A stretch of DNA of 64,000 nt from Drosophila pseudoobscura (taxonomy: Eukaryota; Arthropoda; Insecta; Diptera; Drosophilidae), in assembly GCF_009870125.1 (NCBI RefSeq), contig NC_046679.1, positions 3,596,001 through 3,660,000 of the forward strand, written 5' to 3'. Below the pieces are notes generated by a model. It saw only the letters and a program-made list of their open reading frames with translations. It ran no database searches and was not told the origin of the DNA. Shown here in pieces: positions 13,101 to 22,500 of the stretch; within the stretch, counting starts at the first letter, position 1, and each line of letters opens with the position of its first letter. The translations under genes and the position numbers were made by a program.

Positions 13101-13894
13101 CATAAAATTAATGATTCATACGTGCCTGACTGGCCCGTCCTTGGGCACTGTCCTGCCGCTGTAGCCGGGCATGGGTGTGGGTATGGGTCTGAGACTAAGG
13201 CTGAGGCTGGGTATTTCCCCAGCCTGAACAAAAACTAGCCGAGGAGGGAGAACGACAATTTGGCCAAGTTAACGAAACTAAAGCGTAGCAGCCGTAAAAC
13301 CAGTTCTGTGCACGTAAACCACATTGCGTCCCTTGGCCGGGGGCCTGCCGTTAAATGCCCTGTAACAATAAATGTACATCATAATCTTGGGAGGCACAAA
13401 AGAAGCCAAATTAATTGCTGATGCGGCAGTTCCAGCTCGAAAGAAATTCGAATCAGTAATAATCAAATATGAACATAAACGCAGGGTTTGTCGGATTTCC
13501 TTTTTTTCTGCTGGTTCAACAGAAGTGCAATATTCGTCGGGTTATTGTCTTCCAGAACTTTTGCGGCGCGTTCGTTGCCTGATGATTACATGATTATATC
13601 AATTTGAAATTTCGCACTGCCATCATCGTAATCAAGCAAATACATATGTCAGACATATGTATATGTATTTAAGTATATTCCGATCTGCTGGAGCGTGGGC
13701 GAGGCCTTGCCTTGGGTAGCATTAGTTTTGTGTGTGCACCGCTAATTAACAGGAACTACGGCTAGTAGCATCTTCTATTGGCTCTCCCCAAGGTCGCCCC
13801 AGGTGCTAATTATACTGCATGACCCACTTGACTTACTATCCCCCCAGGCACTGGCTGGATGATTATAATTTCATGATTTATTCTTCACTTACAG
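4165..13894. other. Long noncoding region upstream of the elongase
   Basis: About 9.7 kb without a supported coding gene. It should contain the elongase 5' UTR exon or exons, because the elongase start codon lies just inside an exon preceded by a splice acceptor (13893-13894). The most exon-like stretch is about 7.5-8.1 kb: richer in GC, ending in an AAAG/GCAAGT sequence near 8117. Other content is simple: an A-rich tract at 8407-8430, an AGAGC pentamer run near 10735-10752, and AT-rich DNA. An antisense 116-codon frame (7468-7818) is Gln/Asn/Asp-rich and not convincing. Confidence 0.5.
13640..13662. repeat. Perfect 23-base palindrome upstream of the elongase
   Basis: Two 11-base arms (ATACATATGTC and its reverse complement) flank a single A. 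It lies about 230 bases upstream of the elongase coding exon, inside the probable last 5' intron. It is built from the ACATATGT word common in this window, so a specific role is not implied. Confidence 0.7.
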
Positions 13895-13902
13895 TTGGCA
13901 AG

Positions 13903-14926
13903 ATGTCGGTCAGACTGAACGAGACGAACACTATTGTTGACCGGATGGTCAACTTCTTTGTGGAGCACGAGGATCTGCGCACAAAGGTGAGTCCTTCAGA
14001 GCGGACTAGTGCCTATATATAGCCGAATTTTCGACACTTTTCACAGAGCTGGTTCCTTTCGAATGCCCCCGGACCACTGTTCACGATCCTGGCTGCCTAT
14101 TTGTACTTCTGTCTGTATGCCGGTCCCCGGTATATGCGGGATCGCAAGCCCTTCGAGCTGAAGAACACGCTGCTGGTCTACAACGCCGTGCAGGTTCTCT
14201 TGAGTTTGGTGCTGTTCTACGAGGGCTATAAGGGCGGCTGGGGCGGACACTACAGCTACAAATGCCAGCCCGTTCCCTATGCCACGGATCCCATCTCCAT
14301 GAGGGTAAACTATTTATAGAAGAGAGAGTTATACCTAGAATCTACAATCGTTTTTCGAATTTCAGATGGCCGGTGCTGTGTGGCTATACTACATTGCCAA
14401 GATCACCGAGCTGCTGGACACCGTGTTCTTTGTTCTGAGGAAGAAACAGCGCCAGATCTCATTCCTGCATCTCTACCATCACTCGCTGATGCCCGTGTGC
14501 GCCTTCATTGGAGTGAAGTACTTTGCCGGCGGCCATGGCACTCTCCTGGGCTTCATCAACTCCTTCATCCACATCATCATGTACGCCTACTACCTGCTGT
14601 CGGCGATGGGACCCAAGGTGCAGAAGTATCTGTGGTGGAAGAAGTACATCACCATCCTGCAGATTGTGAGTGCCTATTAGAGTGATGGAACCACGTTCCG
14701 GCTGAATCTATAAATCTACTCGTATCTTTCGCAGGTTCAATTCTTGATCATCTTTGTGCACACGCTGCAGATCCAGTTCCAGCCCAACTGCAACTTCCCC
14801 AAGTCGATCGCCGCCCTGCTGACCTTCAACGCTGGGCTCTTCACCTACATGTTCAGCTCGTTCTATGTGCACAACTACAAGAAGGAGGCGGCTGCCCAGG
14901 CCAAGTTGACGGCGAAAAAGGAGTAG
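13903..14926 (+). CDS. CG5326: Very-long-chain fatty acid elongase (ELOVL family)
   Basis: Exons 13903-13986, 14047-14304, 14366-14665 and 14735-14926 join to 277 codons plus stop. The product is an ELO/ELOVL 3-ketoacyl-CoA synthase, an integral ER membrane enzyme that condenses malonyl-CoA with a long acyl-CoA. Family signatures are all present: KITELLDTVFFVLRKK (residues 127-142), the catalytic histidine box HLYHH (149-153), NSFIHIIMYAYY, and a multi-pass hydrophobic profile. The C-terminus is short and lysine-rich (ends TAKKE), in keeping with ER residence. Length fits the family (about 260-330). The symbol is my best match to the D. melanogaster gene lying near AdipoR; family membership is certain, the exact orthologue slightly less so. 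The start codon lies 8 bases after a splice acceptor, so the gene has an upstream noncoding exon. Confidence 0.93.
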
Positions 14927-15501
14927 GACTAGGATTAGGAGCTTCTCTAATCTGTATATTTACATTTATCATTTATGGTCCCTATCCCTATCCCTCTGCC
15001 TATCATCTTCCTCTCACCTCTCACCTCCCGCTTGCCCCTTTCCACTTTCGAATCGATCTTCCCTCCTAGTTATAGATTCATAGGTCAAGATGAATATTAT
15101 TCACACTGTAGTCTGTTGTAAGCTTGTTTCGTAGTATTTCGTTAGTTTGAGGAAAACGGCTCATTTTATATTTGATCGAAACAGTCGCCATTGCACAATG
15201 CAATTTCTTAGCGTTCGATGTATTGGGAGTACCCGTACGAGTACTCGTATTGTATGTAGTGTTTCCGTAGAACCAAATATTATAGTTTAGTAGTTTAGCT
15301 ATTACTTAATGGACTTGGCATGCATTGTTAGTCAAAGACAAAGACAAAACAGGGAACAGGCAAATGGCAAATGGCAAAGCTCCTTTCTGAACTTTTGCCT
15401 GTCCTCCGACAACACCATGGATGGTCGGTCCTGTCTCTCGCTGTCTTTGGCATGCACATTTTATAAAGAAATGTTATTTTTTGTATATTTTATTTGCAAA
15501 C

Positions 15502-15507
15502 AATAAA
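15502..15507 (+). terminator. Elongase polyadenylation signal
   Basis: AATAAA followed by an A-rich run, about 575 bases after the stop codon. The 3' UTR is therefore about 14927-15530, partly pyrimidine-rich (14985-15065) and otherwise AT-rich. Confidence 0.6.
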
Positions 15508-15609
15508 AAAACAACAACGATTTATATTATTTGAAAATCCTAATCGGGAGATAAGCACTATCAATAGAGATGACTAAGACTGCCACTACTTTGTGTATCT
15601 ATCTCCTCT

Positions 15610-15647
15610 ATCAGTATACTGATATACTGTATATCAGTTATACTGAT
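15610..15647. repeat. Inverted repeat / short hairpin between elongase and first oxygenase
   Basis: A 15-base arm at 15610-15624 pairs with 15632-15647 with one bulged base, leaving a seven-base loop (TACTGTA). The 5' arm also begins with a perfect 14-base palindrome, ATCAGTATACTGAT. It falls between the elongase polyadenylation signal and the start of the first oxygenase copy. Confidence 0.6.
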
Positions 15648-15662
15648 TGTATACAATCCACC

Positions 15663-15803
15663 ATGGAGAAAGGTAAGAAAGCAAGTGCAGGCGCACTGCA
15701 TAGTCACTCGGTCAGAGAACAGCGCCCTGATCACATCGAAGTCGGTCGTTCCGGAATCAGCTCGACTAATACTCTCACTGTGTGGCTTATCTCCGTGTAC
15801 TAA
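15663..15803 (+). other. Upstream ORF before oxygenase copy 1 (46 codons)
   Basis: An ATG in strong context (CCACCATGG) opens a 46-codon frame that ends at a TAA 12 bases before the oxygenase ATG at 15816. It is in a different frame and has no recognisable similarity. If it is in the transcript it would act as an upstream ORF. The sequence AAAG/GTAAGA near its start also looks like a splice donor, so it may instead be removed. Confidence 0.3.
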
Positions 15804-15815
15804 TATTTACTGAGA

Positions 15816-17088
15816 ATGATAAAGAGTAAGATAGTGGAGGACAAGCTTGATACGCTTGTCTCGAGCAATGCAGTGCCGATCATCGATCTCGAAAATTGTG
15901 GTAGGCGCGCCCCACTTCCGGGAGAACCCATGAGATGCGGCTACAGCTCCATAGTATACAAACAATCTGTGAAGACTCGCGTCGGGCAACAGCTGGACAA
16001 GGCTCTTTCCGAGAAGGGGATCGCTCTACTGGTGAATCATGGCATACCCGATGAGAAGGTTGGTTCCTAGCCTAGATTTTTAACACTTCATCTTGATTAC
16101 TGTTCAAATCCGCTCAGATCAAAGCTGCCTGGGAACAATTCGATCACTTTTTGGACTTGCCATCTGAGGTACATGACCGCTACAAACGAAAAGATGGCAC
16201 AAACTACGGCTATGTCAGTCCCGGAATGGAACGCTTCGATGGGAAGACGCCAGAGCTGCGACACACGTATAATATTTGTAAACTGGATGACAACAACCTC
16301 CCAGCGGAGGCTGAGACACTGCCAAAGTTTGCTAAGACCATCACGGAGCTGTCCTATGAGTTCAAGAACTTGTCCAAGTTCATACTGTGGGCAATGCATT
16401 CCGCCCTGGAGATGCCCACCTGCGACTTCGTTGACAAGCACTCGGGGATGCTTTCCGGGGATGATGTCAATATGACGACCCTTCGAATGATCTACTATCC
16501 GGCAATAGTGGACGATGAGCCTGATCAGAGCGAGGGGGCCATTCGCTGCGGTGCCCATGTGGATTATGGCACGTTTACCCTTCTGACTCAGAACTCTGAA
16601 GGCGGTTTGGAAGTGCAACTACCTGGAAGCGAAAAATGGGAACGTGTGGGTCATCTGCCCGGAGCTATTCTCATAAATGGCGGGGAGATCTTATCAATCT
16701 GGACAAAGCAACGTTATCACGCTTTGGTACTGTCCTACACTTCCATTATCCAATAGCATACTCATACTAATCCTCACTCTGTTTTACAGCCACATCGTGT
16801 TATTGTACCTGAGAGGGTACAAATACGCTCTAGAGGAAGACATTCCATTGCCTATTTCTGTCATCCGGATAACTCGACGATGATTTCGCCCGGGGATCTT
16901 CTCCCAAATAAAACGGAGTCTGCAGAGGACTCTTCGGACGAGAAGTGAGTCCTACAGTATATGTTTTGAATATCCACAAACTAATATTCGATTTTGTAAC
17001 CCCCAGAATCTACAATGCCTATGAGCTGATTCAGAAAAAGTTTTCTGACACCTACGGCCAACGATCGCAAGGAGGCAACGAATCTTAA
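15816..17088 (+). CDS. 2-oxoglutarate/Fe(II)-dependent oxygenase, compact tandem copy
   Basis: Exons 15816-16058, 16118-16726, 16790-16944 and 17007-17088 join to 362 codons plus stop. The product belongs to the isopenicillin-N-synthase-like 2OG-Fe(II) oxygenases: an N-terminal DIOX_N-type region (PIIDL near residue 23, LLVNHGI near 72), then the jelly-roll core. The metal triad is His228/Asp230 (HVD) and His286 (PHRV); Arg301/Ser303 (RHS) bind 2-oxoglutarate. It is clearly a paralogue of the gene at 19553-24816, sharing all later intron positions and a similar C-terminus. Two differences stand out. It lacks 51 residues just before HVD, so it has the family's canonical IRCGAH context. Its first intron is either missing or only 54 nt (15901-15954, in frame; 344 residues if spliced). 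The reading frame is intact, so it looks functional. Substrate unknown. Confidence 0.85.
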
Positions 17089-17133
17089 CCAAGAATTTAT
17101 TCTGATATTCATATAATCATATTATGCCATTCA

Positions 17134-17139
17134 AATAAA
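17134..17139 (+). terminator. Oxygenase copy 1 polyadenylation signal
   Basis: AATAAA 46 bases after the stop codon, giving a very short 3' UTR. A T-rich tract follows at 17149-17164. Confidence 0.6.
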
Positions 17140-18435
17140 AAATGGATATTTTTTTTTTTTTTTTCGTTTATTTGAATTCATCCTGGAAAAAAGCTGAATA
17201 CTATAACACTGTCTGCTGGCGATCTATCGATATACACATTGAATTTTCTATCGGATGCGATCGTGCTGCCATTTGCTGCTCTGCTCTTGTCGATTCCATG
17301 ATAGAAATTTTTAAAGGGTAGGGTCAAAATGTTACAAAGCTGATAATCCCTACTTAACCTTCTCTTGGATATTGTTCCCATAAAATGAATTAATTTTGTT
17401 TCTGTTTTGTAATACAACTTTAGGTACATTTTAGTTTCAATTTCCTAAGCTGAAAAGAATTTGTATTTTAGTAACATAATTAAGGCCCTCGATGCGTCTG
17501 TAACCAAAGTTAAATTCCATACACAAGACCCTGTTAAATGTTAGAGATCGGAGGAATGTTAACCTTAGCCGCCCCAACATTTTCGATTCGACACTTTTTC
17601 CCCCGCCGCGCGTCTAATTGTTTGTTGTGTGTTCCCCAAAACATTTCTTTTTGAAAACACTGTTCTTTCAGAGTTTGAGTTAAATATTAAATCCAAATTG
17701 GTAACAGCGTGCCAAAAAACGAGCGGAAGTTTTTGGCCTGGTTTTCAGCGTTCTTTCTGTTTCTCTGCACCCGTCCGCGTCGTTCAGGTGTATCTGTGTA
17801 TCTGCATCTAGGTTAAATTCGCGAGTGTGTTACAAAATGATGGAAAGTGTGCAAAAAAACCACCAGAAAGAGATACAAAAATTGACTAACTAATCCGCGG
17901 CCTGGGGTTCGTTCGATGAAAAGCGAAACCTGTGCGAAAAAAGAAAGCGAGTTTCCACTGTAAGCCCCTACAAGATTTAAAAAAGAAAATAAACAAAACT
18001 GCGATATAAATCACAATTTCAGCTGAATAGGCGGGTAAAAAATAAATATTGTTTGGTTTTTTTTCGTGTTGCATTGAAAGGCAAGGCGAAATTTCATGCT
18101 GTTGCCACCAAATGCTTACTCATGATCGGCGGGGCCTTTCATACAAGCTCGTATTTCCCCCACGACCCACGATCCACGATCCGTATCCCCGACTCAGAGA
18201 CGCGCAGGGCAGATTCAGACTTTGCCCAGACTTTGCTCTTTGGCTGTGGCTCATCTGGCATTTCCTGAACGACAGCCGACAGCCGACAGCCCGCCTGGCA
18301 ACAGAAACAGACAGAGGCAGAGACGCTCTACAAAAAAAACAGCTGGCCAGCTAAGCCGAGCCAAGGGGTGAAATGCATGAAGGCTCACACCTGAGTCCGT
18401 TAAACGAGATCTGCCAGATACATATCATGGCATAA

Positions 18436-18474
18436 GTGTGCGTGTGTGCGTGTGTGTGTGTGTGTGAGTGTGTC
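18436..18474. repeat. (TG)n microsatellite
   Basis: Interrupted TG/CG dinucleotide run in the spacer between the oxygenase copies. Confidence 0.85.
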
Positions 18475-18820
18475 TGGGAGAGTAGTTGGCCAGCCTTTTC
18501 ATACCCACACAGCAACAGGAGACAGCGTACCTGAGCCACGTTCACGTTAATGGCCATCGCAAATATTGCAAAAGCGAACTGAGACTCAGACTGGTACGGT
18601 GCTACCTGTGTTTGAGCACCGAGCTCTTTGGCTGTGGAGATAGTCTCACCTTTCGTTGGCAATGTACTCGCAAGTACTGACGAGTACAGACACACACACA
18701 AGTACAAGTGCTAATTTAGTTATCACAAATTTTGATTTGATTAAATTTTATCTAATTGCGACGCACAAGCAGACAGAGGGACAGAGACAGAGTACAGTGT
18801 ACAGTGAGTATCCCCCACCC

Positions 18821-18838
18821 CACACACACACACACACA
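18821..18838. repeat. (CA)9 microsatellite
   Basis: Nine uninterrupted CA units. Confidence 0.9.
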
Positions 18839-18937
18839 ATCAGTTGTTGGCTTGGCTTTTTGCAAAATATAATCGTAAACTGACGCAGAATCGTTCAACT
18901 GTCAGGTGAGATACGGCATACGGCATACGGCAGCGCG

Positions 18938-19352
18938 CAGTCGTTGAAGAGAGAGAGCCAAGTCAGTCCGTTGAAGAAGCGCGCCCCGATCGCTACTAAA
19001 ATTCAATATATCGAATCGATCCGACACGCGCCCTTCCCACTCCCAGTCCCCCGGCCGTTCCGAATTCGGTGGGTGTCTCCCACCAGTTGCCGCCTCTTTT
19101 GGCGTCACTAATGCCTGACCGACCGCCAGAATATTCGTTCGATTGAAACACACAAAAAAAACCCAAACACAAACACACGATCTATTCAAACAAAAACAAA
19201 AACAATAAACCCTCGAATGCGTGATTTTAGTATTTGTTTTTATATTCGCCAGAAAACTGAAAATCCACAATCAACCCGATCAGCAAACGAATAATAACCA
19301 AAATAATAATCAAGTTCTCTTCGCCTCGCCATTCAGTTCTATTTAGTCAGTC
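18938..19352 (+). promoter_or_regulatory. Candidate promoter region of oxygenase copy 2
   Basis: Two perfect Drosophila initiator matches, TCAGTC, occur at 18963-18968 and 19347-19352. The first follows a GAGAGAGAG stretch resembling GAGA-factor sites. No TATA box or DPE was seen at the expected spacing. The region directly precedes the first coding exon at 19553, which argues for a 5' UTR of about 200-600 bases. Which initiator is used cannot be told from sequence. Confidence 0.3.
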
Positions 19353-19552
19353 GACGGCGCTGAAAGTGCACTGTGCTCTCCACTCCTCTCCGGTTGGGGT
19401 TGGGGATCGATCGGCTCTGTCTCCAGGGGCTCTCCAGATAAAGTGCTCACCAGAACTGAAACCAAAGAACTCTAGAAGTAGAGGAGCAAGGAAAGCCATA
19501 CATCTGACAGATACACACCCTCATCGACAACAGCATCACCACCACAAACAAA

Positions 19553-22500
19553 ATGCTGAAGACAAAATCAAGTGACGACAAGCTGGATACGCTCCTATCG
19601 CGCAGCGTAGTGCCGATCATCGATCTGGCACACTGTGGTGAGTACTTCTACCTCTTCCCAGGGGCAGATTCTAGTCCATTCGTTGAATACCGCTGTTGAA
19701 ATGTCCCATAACCGAATAGAGTCACTGAATGCGAAGTGGCCATTAACACGTGAACGTCGAGTGCAACATTCTAGTAAAATTCCACTAATTGTGTGGTATC
19801 CCTCTGGACTCAAGGCAGTTCAGAGCTTCATAGCCTTCGTAGCATTCCGGTAATTAACTACAATCTCAGCTGCTACTGCTGCTGCCGCTGCCGACTGAGT
19901 CATCTGTCCACTGTTTTGGGTGACTGTGCGGTGTGCGTGATCCGTCCATGGCTCTCCTCTCCCTTAATTGCAGTGATTAGATTTCGCCGTGTTTCGTGGT
20001 GTTTTTGTGGAGTTCAAGCAACGTCGTAGTTAATTGAAAGTAATTATTGACTTGTGCAACTGACACCTGCACCTGGGACCCTTTTGCGAACAGACGAAAA
20101 GATGAATAATGCAAATGTGATTTACAAGCTAGCGAGATAGAATCTCTACATATATACATACTTAGGTATTGCCGAAGACTTTACAGTCATCGTCATAGAT
20201 ATGGTACAAAACATGCTCATATTCGGGGAATGAATAAACATTGATTCCAGGAAACAGATATATTTGTAATTTTTCTGTATTTTTGTTGATTGTCGAGCTT
20301 GCAATTCTAGATGAATGGTTCTTGTGATAGAACGGACCAGAAGTACCTCTGTCTCAATCACTATTGACCTTCTATCTCTTTCAAGCACCGAAAAACCATC
20401 ACAGATCAGAGCCATTGACCCTCAAACAACAATTTAATCATTGTCTCGGTGTGTTTTGATGTCATCGGAACTTCAATTGGATATTTCTTGTTTTATTTAG
20501 TTTTGTTTTGCTTGGCTCCAACTTGGAAAGGTTTTTGAACTACGATACATACACACTCGTATATATGTACATACATATGTATATGATTATAGAGTGGAGT
20601 GGTTGTGGAATTTTTTCGTTGGTCCCCCAAAATGGAGCGACATGCGAGCAGTGCGGAAACTCAAACAAAACGCATCATCACAGTGCGTGTATTTACATTT
20701 ATTTGTGTTACGAAACCTGATTTTGTTGAACATAATTGTGCGGTGTTGTGAGACCTGCACTGGAGGCCAGTCGACAAGGGGAGTTGTTTGTTTGCTTGGG
20801 TAGTATTTCCCGGCTGGAATTCTCTCAGTGAACAGTTTTGGGGACACTGACGCATTTGGTCAAGTGAATCCCTGGCACGTCATCAGACATCGACTCGGCT
20901 ACCGCATTGGGCCACTTCCCACTTGACAAATAAATGCCATAAAAACACTACCAAAAAAAAACCCAACACTGCGAGCATATTAAGTGGCTCTGCAACCGAT
21001 TGAAACCAGCTTAAACCTGTTGATTCTCGGTTGTTGAAGCTGACGTGCCTGGCGCTTGGTATTGGCTCGTCTCTCTGCTGCTGGCCAGACTTCTGCGCGT
21101 TTTCTCCTGACCCTATGTTAATGTGATCCACAAAATTTAGAATGAATTGAGTTCTCAGCGTATCTGACAGCTGCCCAAACAGCACGGAAGCCTTCAACCA
21201 TCATTTTGCGCTTATTTTTCACACTCAACGTTTTGCGGCTCCAAATTGATGCTAAGCTTTATTGATAGGTACAAATATGAGTAGTATTCTGTATTCTGTT
21301 TACTGCCTGCCTGCCAGACAAATTACCTTCTTCGATGCCGTTGACTTTTGTGTTCTCAATGCCATTGGAATTATTATTTCCATCTGCAAACCATTCTGCC
21401 CCATGCAGGGAAAACCACTTTTCCTGGCCCGCAATTCAGTTTGCTATAAATAAATTATAGCCACTGCACGGCCATACTCCTCTGCAAAATTCCGCAACTA
21501 AATTGCTGCCATAATAGCGATATACTATATATGTTTCGATAGCAAATAGGTCTATAAATAATGAATTAAAAATTGCCGGCCAATGAAATTTGGGTTTTTC
21601 GCTTGGCGAGCGGTTAAATCTATTTGCAGAACCAATCTTCTTGATGAGTGTTTTCCAATGATACATACGTATGTACCTTGAATGGAACTTATTAGAACCA
21701 TAGAAGCAATTCAATTACAGACAAAGGGAATGCCTAGAGCACGACTGAAAGTTGATGGCTGGCCATAAATGCATAAAAGCCAATCAATTTTCAACGATTG
21801 AATTGTACAATACGTAAACAGAAAAGATGTACCAATACGAGTGCCCATGCCAAAAGCATTTGGAAAGCAAACAGAGTCGAGAAATTTCTGTTTTTGTGTG
21901 TGTAGTGCTCTTTGGCTGCGTTCCACGACTGCGAGTCGAGATGATCTTCAAACGAATTGGCCTCCCCATTGGGGGGAGGGGGGGAAACTACTCGTATTCA
22001 GTTGCTATTCTACTGACTCAATTAGCTAAATTAGCAACAAGTTAGCACTAACAACTCGTACTACATGTACATGTACGCGAATGTGGCATCTGTGGCAATT
22101 GAAAATGGCAAATTGAAAAGCGACTCGCATCCCAATTGGCGCCTAATTGAATTGCATGCAAACAGAAACCGCACACCAGCAGAAAACAACAAAAACTAAA
22201 TTATAAAACCTTAAAAATACAACTGGACCGACTTCTAATGAAAACGAAAGGCGATATGTTGTGTCGTCAATTGAATTCATTCAATTCATCGGCCGACTGA
22301 CCTCCCTGTGCCTCATCATCATCATTATTCGGAACATCATCTGGGCTCTGACTCTGGGGGGCTTTCAATGCCTCCCATCTGTAAGCGGGCAGTGGAGGGG
22401 GAAGAGCACTTCCCAGCAATTGCCGCCTGGCGACAGTACACTCAGTGATAAGAACTGGAACGCAACACAACGTAATTGTTATTAACTGTGAAATTCTGAT

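Larger units (their letters stand above)
17165..19552. other. Spacer and 5' region between the two oxygenase genes
   Basis: No coding gene is supported. The right part (about 18.9-19.55 kb) should hold the promoter and 5' UTR of oxygenase copy 2. An exact DREF-type site TATCGATA lies at 17225-17232, just past copy 1. The rest includes a TG-rich microsatellite (18436-18474), a CA run (18821-18838) and a GC-richer stretch near 17.58-17.82 kb that may be another UTR exon. Confidence 0.45.
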
